From NCBI GenBank assembly GCA_020632575.1, contig JACKFH010000007.1:124001-188000 (forward strand): 64,000 nucleotides of DNA. Reading direction: 5' to 3'. The first letter of the stretch is position 1; each line of letters begins with the position of its first letter. Below, one piece after another: positions 27,601 to 36,262 of this stretch. Source of the DNA: Candidatus Omnitrophota bacterium. GTDB lineage: Bacteria; Hinthialibacterota; Hinthialibacteria; OLB16. Position numbers and translations under genes: made by a program. The notes under the pieces are model-generated. The model was given only the letters and a program-made list of their open reading frames with translations. It was not told the DNA's origin and did not search any database.

Positions 27601-28719
27601 GAGATAGGCGGTCTGCAGAATCGAAGTCGCCTGTCTGAAATCCTCCGGAAGACTAGCGCGAAGAGCGTCGCCGATTTGTCCCTTGAACTCCTTGCGATCG
27701 AGCATCGCCCCCCAATTCTGGGCGTCGCCATAGGTGATCTTGGCGGCCGACATCGCCGCCCAAAGCAGAGGCTCCAAAAGGACAGCGTAGAGGAGCAGAC
27801 GAAACCGCCTCCCATGAAAGTAAGCGACCACCGCGATGGTGGTGAGGATGCCCACCGTCATCGCGATCGTTCCTCCGCGGGTGTCGCAGAGAGTGAAATG
27901 CCAGCGGCAAACAAAGAATATGGCCAGCGCGAGCAAAGTCTGTTTGGGTCCGCGTCGGCAAACCGCCAGGGCCAAGGCAAGCGGGATCGCGAGGTCGAGA
28001 TAGTAGGCGGCGTAGTTCTTGTTCCCGATGGTCGAGACGGGGGCGCGGGTTTCTTGCGCGTAAACGTATTCGCTTGGAAGAAGGAGGTAGGATTGGCAAA
28101 GCCCATACATCGACATCACGATGGCGACCAACCCGAGGGTCAGGACAATCAAATGAATCCGCTTGGAGGTGCTGAACACTTGGGAGGCCAGGAAGAAAAA
28201 GACCGCCGAACCGAAGATGGCGAAAAGGTAGCCAATCCCCTCGGCGATGTTGACCGCCCGGAAGGTCGAAAGCGTGGCGGAGATAAGAATCAAACCGACC
28301 GGCCAGGCGTAGGGAGTGCGAAAACGAGGGACCCATTCACGAACTGCCATCCAAGAGCAAAGTCCGAGAAATCCAGTGAACAACATCGCGGTGTGCTTGG
28401 CGGTCCAATAATGCTCTTTGGTGTTCACATAGAAAACGAGAGGGATCACGATCATGCCGCAAATGAGGCAAAGACGGGTGAGCAGGGTGCTTTGCAGCAC
28501 CCGACGGAGTTCCAAGCCCATCTTCGAAAACTCGCTGGGCAGGTCCTCCGCGTGAAAGATTCTGGTCAGGATCGCCGCCGCCAAGGCCACCAAAGAGATC
28601 GTTCCAATGACGACCACATACCTGAACCAAACATCCGGGTGGTCGGGTGGATCGACGAAAAAAGTTTTTGTGTTGACTATATTGAGGAGATCGTCTGAAA
28701 GTTCAACGTTCTTAAACAC
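24685..28719 (-). CDS. O-antigen ligase/polymerase (Wzy_C) with C-terminal TPR domain
   Basis: A very large (1344 residues) polytopic membrane protein. The first ~820 residues hold around a dozen or more hydrophobic helices. The Wzy_C/WaaL signature is at about residues 735-760 (GRKAHNDFLEDAVENGIFGF), preceded by a periplasmic loop with LGIGPGNFKVVHPYPQFE. A large extra loop lies between helices in the middle. After the last helix (about 890-910) there is a TPR region: IDDLQVYALFNLGIGAYRDG, LERALKFFEKTLLADPGKGD and others, to an acidic Ser/Thr-rich end. Families with this layout ligate or polymerise O-antigen, or glycosylate proteins. The start is GTG with no clear ribosome site. Confidence 0.85.
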   Translation of the reverse strand: MFKNVELSDDLLNIVNTKTFFVDPPDHPDVWFRYVVVIGTISLVALAAAILTRIFHAEDLPSEFSKMGLELRRVLQSTLLTRLCLICGMIVIPLVFYVNTKEHYWTAKHTAMLFTGFLGLCSWMAVREWVPRFRTPYAWPVGLILISATLSTFRAVNIAEGIGYLFAIFGSAVFFFLASQVFSTSKRIHLIVLTLGLVAIVMSMYGLCQSYLLLPSEYVYAQETRAPVSTIGNKNYAAYYLDLAIPLALALAVCRRGPKQTLLALAIFFVCRWHFTLCDTRGGTIAMTVGILTTIAVVAYFHGRRFRLLLYAVLLEPLLWAAMSAAKITYGDAQNWGAMLDRKEFKGQIGDALRASLPEDFRQATSILQTAYLKANEVALGVNLRTWALVLGVLIALGVFWYVVKSQKNWRLSLGVAAGLAFLPYLFAMLTMPNLSDSRGMAVRVMNYARNADSVEFGPSGDVVVQLLERYKTVLVEAARNYNELFLTTHQGVAAMMSLSLFVMMATFLLYRYYDDEEGWLPGFAIAGAIGGWFLIFLILCPGDSFLDKFGRMDGIWPKDLRYFHKDHPLLGLLFTRLSFALYTVLGLIGSIFVTQWIPAHMPKEQAWELGAKAKGYARYAIPAFGLFLLLLFCMTDRVQSAAKDAWVKTHEDGIIQGAFEGAHRFFNTQDQDKDIPRDGAIGFRLEIYQSCFRKIQDSWNWLLGIGPGNFKVVHPYPQFETALERRILGKEVLGRKAHNDFLEDAVENGIFGFLGLVWMFSLTGYLLFHTLKRIHPPRDASDVFMNTITWGLCCSMTAILIHAQFEAPLLQPASTYPCWMLFGVVFQLYRVQKRRTTRAIAGLPGVVYSEDYNLSGSKDKFALPPSAAAYELPPTPPKSNGVLEKLAAPSVAWPVALVVVTLITGSVLLRQYVGEMWLRWGMIFSQSGVERYEDIFECMEKAQDIYPQQMETNYILGRYCIDATQLALPVWEKLNGPSRNVPSIREAAEKQAAQLRERYQLDADKVIDYAKLGVKVHERDIYMNPNYKWAHNNMGVLCDKLSQIYEIKAMAEDDPDKKSEFQKLSADYEEESRNCYRKALEIDDLQVYALFNLGIGAYRDGNLERALKFFEKTLLADPGKGDVNLFIAKCRFALDDMKGGVEAIRDMFAWEERHPRNKNRKEGEPEVQVIKASERQELEELLSQVGRVALSTGDLETARLAAETLVDQVNRCEYLPLLARVEADSGDARKAIELGQEADTRCDRDALSAESYYAQAKAYCMLEQATPAIEILNTLMANAEVARHFEDLLRTDKAFEFLKGSDFYDEYIADEKKQSSSSEASMKPAESATQTTEEPQSATPSNE

Positions 28720-28870
28720 AGTTTTGGACCGTTCTCTACCTTCCGATTTGCGATTCGATCATGGATTCGGGGTCGCCGAAATCTTTGAGCATTGATCGTA
28801 CGATTACCCCTTCCGAACCCAAGGGACGGGATGATCTCATTTTCCGATACGGGAGTCCTGGACCTTTCGG

Positions 28871-29074
28871 TCAAACCAACTCTTCATCGCTCCGGATGCT
28901 GGCCTCGGTCATCTTCGCGATTTCGATCGCCACTTCGACACTCTCCACGATCCGTTTATCGCGGTTGGTCTCATCCACCTGATTGCTTTGAACATAGGCC
29001 GCGTAGATATCGGCCGCGGCTCGCACCACCACCGATTCGCTGGGCCTCAAACGAAGTCCAATACGCTCTCTCAT
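28871..29074 (-). CDS. Small hypothetical protein
   Basis: A 67-residue protein that I do not recognise: RLRPSESVVVRAAADIYAAY, then a charged helix (ESVEVAIEIAKMTEASIRSD). It is acidic and predicted helical, without signal or membrane segment. GGGAGG lies five to ten bases before the ATG, which supports translation. It lies between the giant ligase gene and the RND exporter gene on the same strand. Confidence 0.55.
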   Translation of the reverse strand: MRERIGLRLRPSESVVVRAAADIYAAYVQSNQVDETNRDKRIVESVEVAIEIAKMTEASIRSDEELV

Positions 29075-29195
29075 TCAACCCTCCCGAAACTTCGACTGGT
29101 CGAACTCTAGCATAAAGGCGATAAAGACTTAAATCAGGTCGATCGATGCACAATGAAACAGCCTTGGAGTCCGCCATCGAGATGTAAAAACGAGC

Positions 29196-31511
29196 TCATT
29201 TTGTGGGAGCAACGGTCTCTTTCTCTTTCTTCGAAGCGGGACCCAAGGTGATCAGCAGGGCCGGCAGCAGCACGGTGGCCCCAATCAACGCGCCGAGCAT
29301 GGTCAGCGAGACCAGAGTCCCGAAATTCCTCATGGGTCTGAATCCCGAGAAAATGAGAACGCCAAAACCCAGACAGTTGATGAATCCCGCGATGGCGATG
29401 GCCTGACCGCTGGTGCGGAGCGTGTCGATGGCGGCTTTCATGCGACCTTCCTTACGGAGATAACGTTTGTATCGGAAGAGGAAGTGGATGGTGTTGTCGA
29501 CCACAATCCCGAGGGAGACGCTGGCGACCATGATGGTGGCCACATCCAGCGGCATCTCAATGAACCCCATGAACCCAAAGGTCCCCAAAATGGGGATGAG
29601 GTTGGGTAAAAGACCCAGAATCGTCAGCCGGAGGGATTTCAACAGGATGACAAATGTCAGAGCGATGGCCGCGATGGCGAGCACAATGCTCTGGATTTGG
29701 CTTTGGACCATGTAGGCCTGCGAGCTGTCCACCAGCGGCACCAGTCCGGTGACTCGATACTCAAATTCCTCGCCGAGAGTCTCCTTGAGGGCTTCGTCGA
29801 TTTCGCCCAAGAGTCTTCCATACCCTCTCGATCCCATCGATAGGGAATTGAGTGTGATTTTGGTGTAAGTGTGATCCTCGGCGAAATAGGTTTCCATCCG
29901 TTTTTTCTGAATGTCGTTGAGGATGCCCTCGACTGTCTGCCGGAGCTGGATCTCGCGGCGCGGGAGCTGGTAGGCGGATTCATCCCCCAGGCTTCGGGAT
30001 CTTCGACCCTCCATCACAAAATCCGCGGCGGTGATGACTTTGGTGATGCTCTTAATTTCGCGCAGTTTCTCGGCCGCCTCGTTGACCTGCTTGAGATCCT
30101 TGAGGTTCAGCAACTCCGCGCCGTCTTTTCGTTTGACCTGCACCTCCATCCGCGAGAGTCCGGTGAGGTGATCCTGCAGATAGTGAAGACGTTCGGAGAA
30201 CTCGCTCTCCGGGGGGAAAAACTCGAATGGGTTGGCCTCGAAGAATACTTTGGAGGCGTACCACCCCGAAATGGCGGTGTAGAGGAGGCCGGCGAGGATA
30301 ATGGGCCATCGGGCGCCCCGCCAATTCTCTTTGAAACCGAAATACCATCCTCCGCTTTTTTCGGCCGCTCCCGCTTCCTCGTGTTCCTTAAGCCTCCAAT
30401 TCTTTGGGGCGGGGATCAGCGCGATCAGCGCGGCCAATCCGAACACCACCGCGACATATCCGCCCAACACCGCCAATGCGGCGAACAGGCCGAGGTCGAT
30501 CACCGGGCCGACGTGGCTTACCACAAGCGACCCGAACCCGATGCTTGTGGTGACCGCAGAAAGCAGACAGGGAATCGAAACCATGTCCAGAGCGCAGGCG
30601 ATGGCGTGACGCTTGTCGGTGTGCATCGAAAGCTGACGGCGGTATTCCAGCAAGAGGTGCAACGAGTAAGAGATGGTGGAAACCAACAGAATGGGTGGGA
30701 GAGCCGAAGTCACCACATTCAGGGATTTGCCCGCCGCGACCATGGCGCCCAGCCCCCAGACCACCGAGGCGATCACCGCCACCCAGACCGCGAGCATCAT
30801 CGACAAGGAACGCAAAATCGCCCACAGCAGGATCGCCCCCGCCACCACGATCAGTGGGTAAAAGGTCCTTGCGGATTGCCGGGAGAGCCGATTGAGTTCG
30901 TAATTAAAGGTCGCGGGTCCCGCCAAGTAGACCGTTCTTTCCTTCGGGATTGTCTCGGCCACAAGGCTTTTAATTTTTTCCACCAAGGCCGGTCGATCCG
31001 CCATGCCCTTGGGAGAGAGCTGAGCCATGATCGCGGAGTCCCGACCGGTTTCGCTGACCAAGAGGCCCACATAGAAGGGAGAGTTCAGGGTGTCCTCCCG
31101 AAAGGTCTCCAGATCGTGGGCGATTCCCCCCTCTTCGCGGGCTTTCTTCCAGATGTCATAGACCTTGGCGAGGCTTTCGACCTGTTCCAACTCCTCGAAT
31201 CCCTCCAGTTTGCCGGAAAGATCGCGAACCAAGTCCATCGTTTCTTGGGAGAAAGCGTCATCCTTCGCGAGACAGATCAGAAAGAACTCTTCGGTTCCAA
31301 ACCGTTCGCGGTACTCATTGTAAAATTGAAGATTGGGATCGTTTTGAACGAAGAAAACATCGATGGAGTTATCCATCCGGATGCCGGTGAGGAAATAGAC
31401 CAGAACGGCGGAGAAAACTCCTAAAACTACCAGAACCAGCGGAGCGCGGCGCGCTGCAAAATCGTATCGCATGAATCGTCTTTCAAAACGGGAGATCGAT
31501 TTGTTTTTCAT
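29196..31511 (-). CDS. MMPL/RND family transporter
   Basis: A 771-residue exporter of the MMPL/HpnN-like RND group. ATG 31511 is chosen because upstream residues look non-native. It has the standard two halves: helix 1 (APLVLVVLGVFSAVLVYFL), a periplasmic loop (NSIDVFFVQNDPNLQFYNEY), five helices including SALPPILLVSTISYSLHLLL, a second loop from about residue 425, and five more helices (VATIMVASVSLGIVVDNTIH). Proton-relay Asp/Glu positions sit in the central helices (VVDNTIHFL). These proteins export hydrophobic lipids or similar molecules. Substrate unknown. The last helix is followed by a short Lys-rich tail. Confidence 0.9.
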   Translation of the reverse strand: MKNKSISRFERRFMRYDFAARRAPLVLVVLGVFSAVLVYFLTGIRMDNSIDVFFVQNDPNLQFYNEYRERFGTEEFFLICLAKDDAFSQETMDLVRDLSGKLEGFEELEQVESLAKVYDIWKKAREEGGIAHDLETFREDTLNSPFYVGLLVSETGRDSAIMAQLSPKGMADRPALVEKIKSLVAETIPKERTVYLAGPATFNYELNRLSRQSARTFYPLIVVAGAILLWAILRSLSMMLAVWVAVIASVVWGLGAMVAAGKSLNVVTSALPPILLVSTISYSLHLLLEYRRQLSMHTDKRHAIACALDMVSIPCLLSAVTTSIGFGSLVVSHVGPVIDLGLFAALAVLGGYVAVVFGLAALIALIPAPKNWRLKEHEEAGAAEKSGGWYFGFKENWRGARWPIILAGLLYTAISGWYASKVFFEANPFEFFPPESEFSERLHYLQDHLTGLSRMEVQVKRKDGAELLNLKDLKQVNEAAEKLREIKSITKVITAADFVMEGRRSRSLGDESAYQLPRREIQLRQTVEGILNDIQKKRMETYFAEDHTYTKITLNSLSMGSRGYGRLLGEIDEALKETLGEEFEYRVTGLVPLVDSSQAYMVQSQIQSIVLAIAAIALTFVILLKSLRLTILGLLPNLIPILGTFGFMGFIEMPLDVATIMVASVSLGIVVDNTIHFLFRYKRYLRKEGRMKAAIDTLRTSGQAIAIAGFINCLGFGVLIFSGFRPMRNFGTLVSLTMLGALIGATVLLPALLITLGPASKKEKETVAPTK

Positions 31512-31841
31512 TGATGAATCACGCTTCCCGGCAGATTTCCAGGGAAACTCCGCGCGACTCAAAACAGTCCGAAAGAATACACCCCAGCGATTGAATAGAG
31601 AATACACCCCCCAGGTTGAGGCTTTTCGATAACGAACACCCGGCGCCGTGAACGTTCGATATGGTCGAGGCAAGGGGAGGGCGGAGAAACGAATCTCCCA
31701 AGAATTTCTTGTTTTTCAGGCGATTTTGGGCCATGCCCCAGGTATTTTAAATTGGCATTCATGCTGCGATATCACCAACCGAAGCATAACAAGATGATTT
31801 GGGGACGCCATCGATTCCTTGGGAAGGAAGGAGTATTTGAA
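31512..31841. other. 330-base divergent region with direct repeat GAATACACCCC
   Basis: No gene seen. GAATACACCCC occurs twice, at 31575-31585 and 31600-31610, 25 bases apart (about 2.4 helix turns). A sigma-54-like promoter lies at 31754-31768. The region separates the RND gene (minus) from the Spy-like gene (plus), so it should carry control sites for both. Confidence 0.4.
31754..31768 (+). promoter_or_regulatory. Sigma-54-like (-24/-12) promoter
   Basis: TGGCATTCATGCTGC: the GG at -24 and GC at -12 have the strict 10-base spacing, and TGGCA and TGC match the consensus. Start of transcription would be near 31780, about 60 bases before the Spy-like start codon at 31842. Confidence 0.35.
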
Positions 31842-32813
31842 ATGAGAAACAAAGCGATCGTTATCCTGATCGGCCTTATCACGGCCGGCCTGCTCATGGC
31901 CGATTCGGCCTATTCGGAAAGGCCCGGAAGGCCGGGAAGCGGTTCCGCGGTCGGCCCAATGGGCCCTCCAGGCCCTCCGCCAGGTCCGCCTCCGGGAATG
32001 GACCACGGTTTTGGACCGGGACCAGGCGTTATGCCGGGCTTTGGAGGCCCGGGAATGTCGGGCGGTTTCCTCAACCATCCCGAGGTTCAAAAGAAACTTG
32101 GGCTCTCGGATGAGCAAGTCGAGAAACTGAAAGCCAACCACCGCGAATTAGAGAAGCGTCGGATCCAGACGGAAGCCGATCTGGAGATCGCGCGGATGGA
32201 AATGGAAGATCTGCTTCGGGCCGATGAACTCGACAAAGAGGCGATCGACAAACAGGTGGAGACTATCGGCGACCTCCACAAACAACAGATTCGCGGAATG
32301 GTGGATCACATTGTCGCCATTCACGACATCCTCGACAGCTCGCAGCTGGAGAAGATTCGTGGGTTCATGGACAAGATGCGCGCCCATCGAGGCGGAGGCT
32401 TCGAGGGTCGCTGGGGAGATAACCGACGGGATCGGGGAGAGAAGGGACGCGATCAATGGCGTGGACCCGATGGCGACCGTCGTGGTCCGGATGGCGATTG
32501 GCGCGGCCCCGATGGCAAACGGCGTGGGCCCGAGGGCGATCGGCGCGGACCGGAAGGGGACCGGGGTCCTCGAGACGGCCGCCACCGTGGAGACCAGGAT
32601 GGACGTCGACCTGGACCGCCTCCGCCTCCTCGTGAGGGACGCGCCCCAATGCCAGACGGTCCGGGAGGATTTTTCGGACTGGGGCAAGCTCCCGATTCAT
32701 TCGATCAAAACCCGCAGGGTCCGCCGCCTTTTCCGCCTGATGGCCCTGTGGTCGGAGATGACCTCGCCGATCTCGGACCGGCCCTCGACCTGTTCCTGAA
32801 TCCGGAAGAGTAA
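31842..32813 (+). CDS. Secreted Spy/CpxP-like (LTXXQ-type) protein with tandem RGPDGD repeats
   Basis: A 323-residue exported protein; ATG 31842 is chosen because a signal peptide (MRNKAIVILIGLITAGLLMA) follows and GGAG lies nine bases upstream. Order: a Gly/Pro-rich segment (residues 30-78, PPGPPPGPPPGMDHG), a helical Spy/ZraP/CnrR-like domain (LGLSDEQVEKLKANHRELEK to DSSQLEKIRGFMDKM), then an Arg/Gly/Asp low-complexity region with about seven near-copies of RRGPDGD (nucleotides 32455-32570), and a Pro-rich end. Helical Spy-like proteins act as periplasmic chaperones or metal/stress sensors. The repeats are not part of the known families and may bind an anionic partner. Confidence 0.7.
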   Translation: MRNKAIVILIGLITAGLLMADSAYSERPGRPGSGSAVGPMGPPGPPPGPPPGMDHGFGPGPGVMPGFGGPGMSGGFLNHPEVQKKLGLSDEQVEKLKANHRELEKRRIQTEADLEIARMEMEDLLRADELDKEAIDKQVETIGDLHKQQIRGMVDHIVAIHDILDSSQLEKIRGFMDKMRAHRGGGFEGRWGDNRRDRGEKGRDQWRGPDGDRRGPDGDWRGPDGKRRGPEGDRRGPEGDRGPRDGRHRGDQDGRRPGPPPPPREGRAPMPDGPGGFFGLGQAPDSFDQNPQGPPPFPPDGPVVGDDLADLGPALDLFLNPEE

Positions 32814-32828
32814 GTCAGGCGCCCCACA

Positions 32829-32873
32829 GGCCCCCTCCTCCAGGATCTACCGGGGGAGGGGGCCGTTTTATTT
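32829..32873 (+). terminator. Intrinsic terminator after the Spy-like gene
   Basis: Stem 32829-32841 with 32852-32864 (GGCCCCCTCC pairs with GGAGGGGGCC, one G-T pair), a 10-base loop, then GTTTTATTT. It lies 15 bases after the stop codon. Confidence 0.85.
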
Positions 32874-32968
32874 CTGGACTTCTCCGCCAATCCTTCTCCA
32901 TATTCCACTCAATCAGAAAGCATCCGATTTACAGTCATTCAAAAAATGATGGGACAACAATACGAATC

Positions 32969-35900
32969 ATGGTAAAGTCCCTTGGTGGTATAATGGCTCC
33001 GAATTTCCGAGATAGACTCTTAGAAAGCTGCCTTCCATTCTTTAGACAGCATCCGATCGCACTCATAGTGGGTGGAATCATGCTATCCACCTCTTTCCTA
33101 TGGGCGCTTGATCCCCCATCGCTCACTCAGAATAAGCAGCGTCGCGTTCGATTCCCCTTGATGGAAATATGCGACGCCCCAATCCTAGGGATTACGGAGG
33201 ACACCGACGGGAAGCTTTGGTTCGCCAGCTGGGGTGAGGGATTGTACTGGTACGATGGCATCCACAAAGGGAGGTTCACCTACGAGGACGGCCTGACCGG
33301 GCAGTTCTTACGGGACTGCCAATTCGGGCCAAACGGCAACTTATGGATCACGGTCGACAATTCACTCATGCAAAGAGTGGGAGACCGTTTCCTGGTCCGG
33401 TCCGACGAGTTGGAAGATGTTCCCAAAGATTTTTTCTGGATGGAATTGGACTCAAAGGGAAATCTATATGTGGGCGCCAAGGATGGCATCGTGGCAGCGG
33501 ATCCACAGGGCGGCCTTGTCTATCATTCGCTTGGTCAGATCTTCCCCGCCTCCTCCTATGTTTATTGTCTCTTCGCCGATGAGTCGCGAGGGATTCTTTG
33601 GACTGGGTGGGCGAATGGATTTCTGGTCGCCCTCGACTTGAAATCTTTCAAGCCGCTTTCAGAGGTCCCGCCTGAAGACCTGAGCCGATACGGGTCCATC
33701 CTCGACCTGACTCTGGATACGGAGGGAGACCTTTGGGTCGCCGCCGAGGAAAACACACTGGTCCGTCAAGGCGATTCCTGGAAAGAGATCCGTCCCCAGG
33801 AGATCAAGGAGGTCTGGAGATGTCAAAGCCTCTGTCCCCATTCAAAAGGTCGCATGTTGATGGGGCTCGCGTTGGGGATGGGGGATTACGATCAGGGGAA
33901 ATTGACAATCTTCGATCACAACAGGCAGTTGTCACAGGATCGTGTCTACAGTGTCTATGCATCGCGCTCGGACACCATCTGGCTGGGAACCCAGTCCGGG
34001 GTGACCTGTCTCATGCCACCCTACTTCGAGAGGGAGGACATCCCCATCTCCACAAATCGCCTGATGGACACCGACCTCGATCGGGAGGGACGTCTCTGGG
34101 TTGGGGGCGATGGTCTGTGTTACCGACAGGGCGGAGTCTGGAGTCGAGTGGAGGTCGGCGACATTCCGAGCAAATCATACCTCTCGAAAATCACAATCAC
34201 TCCCGAGGGTCGAGTATTGACGGTTTGGAACTACGCGGGCGTCTATATTTGGGAGAATGGGGAGGGTCGCTGGTTGCCCGCGCCCCCGCATCCCGACCAA
34301 GCATTCAGCGCGGTTATCGAAACCTCCGATGGCATGATTTGGGTGGGCACTTACGAAGAAGGAGTGATTGGTTGGAACGGCCAGGAGTGGATTCCCATGC
34401 CGGGGGGAGACCGTGAGTTTCAAGGACAAGGACAGCTCGATGGCCGGAGCGTCCACTCCTTTTGTGAATCCCGCGATGGTTCTTTGTGGATTGGATCGAC
34501 TGGGTCGGAAGAGTCGCTCTTTCGATATTCCAACGGCGAACTTGAACTCATCCGAGGACCGATCGATCTCACTTTCCCCGAAATCGAGGAGATGATCGAA
34601 GAGCCAGACGGCACTCTTGTGATGGCGACAAATGGAGGGGGAGTGCTTGAATACCATAACGGGCAATGGGCTGTCCACAACCGTGAAACTCAAGGTTTTC
34701 TCACCAACCGCTTCATTTCTCTCGAATACAGCGAGTCCGAAGGTTTATGGGCGGGCACTCGGTCGGATGGCCTGTACCACTACAAAAACGGCGTGTGGAC
34801 TCACTTCTCGGGAGACGATGGGCTTTTCAAATGCCGCGTCGATGGCCTCTCCTGGGATGAAAACGGCGACCTTTTTCTCGCGACTCACCTCGAGGGATTC
34901 TTAAGGTTAATTCGGGACACCCGACCGCCTGACACCTTCATCACCTCAACGCCGGACAAAGTGATCAAAGGGGAAAATGTTGTGCTTGCTGTAAAAGGGG
35001 CCGATCCCTGGATGGAGACTCAACCCGATCGCCTCAGTTTCCTCTGGTCTCTGAACCAAGGGCCATGGAGAGTTAACCCCGGCGGACAGACTCTCTCTGT
35101 TCCAATCGACCGGGTCGGCGATCATGAGATTCGGGTTGCGTCGGTGGATATTAACGGAAATGTCGATCCTATCCCCGCGGTCGCCCATTTTCAGGCCGCG
35201 TATCACTGGTCCAATCACCCGGCCACGATTGTTGTCTTCTTTACCTCGCTGATCATCCTGGGATGGTCTGTCATCTTCTTTTCGGTTCGATACAAATATC
35301 TCAAGGAAGCCCACCAAGCCGATCTGAAATACCGCGAGAAACTCGAGCGGGAGGTTTCTCTCCAAACGCGGGCCCTGCGACAGTCGGATCAATTCAAGGA
35401 AAAACTGATCACCAATGTCTCCCACGATTTCCGCACGCCCCTCACGAACCTGATCGGGTACACCCAACTGTTGGAGTCCCAAAGATTCGGAGACCTGACC
35501 AGCCGTCAATTGGAAATTGTTCATGTGATTCAAAACAACGCGCGAAGAATGAAACACTTAATCGAAAATGTCGCACAGTTTGTGAGGGGGAAGAAGAATT
35601 ATCCCCATTATCAAAAGCAGAGAATCGATCTCAAAGAGGTCGTCATTTCAGCTTTCCAAGATCACATGTTGTCCGCCTCCAGCCAAGATCTAGATTTCGA
35701 CATCATTTGCCGCGACGAAGACTACATCGTGGAGGGTAACGAGAATTTGATCTTTCGCTTGCTCGATAATCTCTTGTCGAACGCAATCAAATTCACGAAC
35801 CCCGGTGGAAAAGTGACTCTTCGAATTGAAAAAGGCGACAATGGGGTCATCCTATCTGTTGAAGACACGGGGATTGGAATCGAAGAGGGCGACCTTCCAA

Positions 35901-36118
35901 AAATTTTTGAACGATTCATGCAGGCGCACCGGGGGGAAAGGGATCATCTGGGGGGACTGGGGATCGGATTGTCCATCTGTAAGGAGATCGCCGATTTTCA
36001 CGAGGCGCGGATTGAGGTCGAATCCACACCGGGCGAGGGGTCCACATTCAAGGTCATTTGGCGGGCCGCCACCGTCCCGGAAGTTGTCGAATTGCAGAGT
36101 GAGGGAGTACCGGACTGA
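32969..36118 (+). CDS. Sensor histidine kinase with large periplasmic beta-propeller (two-component regulator propeller type)
   Basis: A 1049-residue sensor. After a membrane anchor (about 28-46) it has many propeller blades with the pattern DGKLWFASWGEGLYWYDG, EGDLWVAAEENTLV, DTIWLGTQSGVTCL, DGMIWVGTYEEGVIGWNG, DGSLWIGSTGSEESLFRY; then a Y_Y_Y-like domain (about 660-745, LSFLWSLNQGPW), a membrane helix (ATIVVFFTSLIILGWSVIFF), a HisKA domain with NVSHDFRTPLTNLIGY (His about 819) and an HATPase domain with LLDNLLSNAIKFTN, VEDTGIGIEEGD and GGLGIGLSIC. No receiver or DNA-binding domain is present, unlike most hybrid relatives. Such sensors usually detect polysaccharide fragments. Confidence 0.9.
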   Translation: MVKSLGGIMAPNFRDRLLESCLPFFRQHPIALIVGGIMLSTSFLWALDPPSLTQNKQRRVRFPLMEICDAPILGITEDTDGKLWFASWGEGLYWYDGIHKGRFTYEDGLTGQFLRDCQFGPNGNLWITVDNSLMQRVGDRFLVRSDELEDVPKDFFWMELDSKGNLYVGAKDGIVAADPQGGLVYHSLGQIFPASSYVYCLFADESRGILWTGWANGFLVALDLKSFKPLSEVPPEDLSRYGSILDLTLDTEGDLWVAAEENTLVRQGDSWKEIRPQEIKEVWRCQSLCPHSKGRMLMGLALGMGDYDQGKLTIFDHNRQLSQDRVYSVYASRSDTIWLGTQSGVTCLMPPYFEREDIPISTNRLMDTDLDREGRLWVGGDGLCYRQGGVWSRVEVGDIPSKSYLSKITITPEGRVLTVWNYAGVYIWENGEGRWLPAPPHPDQAFSAVIETSDGMIWVGTYEEGVIGWNGQEWIPMPGGDREFQGQGQLDGRSVHSFCESRDGSLWIGSTGSEESLFRYSNGELELIRGPIDLTFPEIEEMIEEPDGTLVMATNGGGVLEYHNGQWAVHNRETQGFLTNRFISLEYSESEGLWAGTRSDGLYHYKNGVWTHFSGDDGLFKCRVDGLSWDENGDLFLATHLEGFLRLIRDTRPPDTFITSTPDKVIKGENVVLAVKGADPWMETQPDRLSFLWSLNQGPWRVNPGGQTLSVPIDRVGDHEIRVASVDINGNVDPIPAVAHFQAAYHWSNHPATIVVFFTSLIILGWSVIFFSVRYKYLKEAHQADLKYREKLEREVSLQTRALRQSDQFKEKLITNVSHDFRTPLTNLIGYTQLLESQRFGDLTSRQLEIVHVIQNNARRMKHLIENVAQFVRGKKNYPHYQKQRIDLKEVVISAFQDHMLSASSQDLDFDIICRDEDYIVEGNENLIFRLLDNLLSNAIKFTNPGGKVTLRIEKGDNGVILSVEDTGIGIEEGDLPKIFERFMQAHRGERDHLGGLGIGLSICKEIADFHEARIEVESTPGEGSTFKVIWRAATVPEVVELQSEGVPD

Positions 36119-36262
36119 TTCGGCGAAATCTCTTGGAAGAGGTCGGTGGAGGAGACCTCCTCTGGACTAGCGTCTCACCTCGCACGGGTTGTTCAATTCC
36201 CGCCACTGAACGGTTACCCTCAAAAAGCAACCATTCCAAAAAGTCCGAAGAGGCAGCCAATA

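Noticed and set aside
27322..28698. 458-codon plus-strand open frame
   Set aside because: Antisense to the membrane part of the O-antigen ligase gene.
29871..31424. 517-codon plus-strand open frame
   Set aside because: Antisense to the RND exporter gene, which has complete helices and motifs.
32455..32570. Repeats inside the Spy-like gene, first taken as a mobile repeat
   Set aside because: They are in frame, multiples of three, and code for the RGPDGD peptide repeats.
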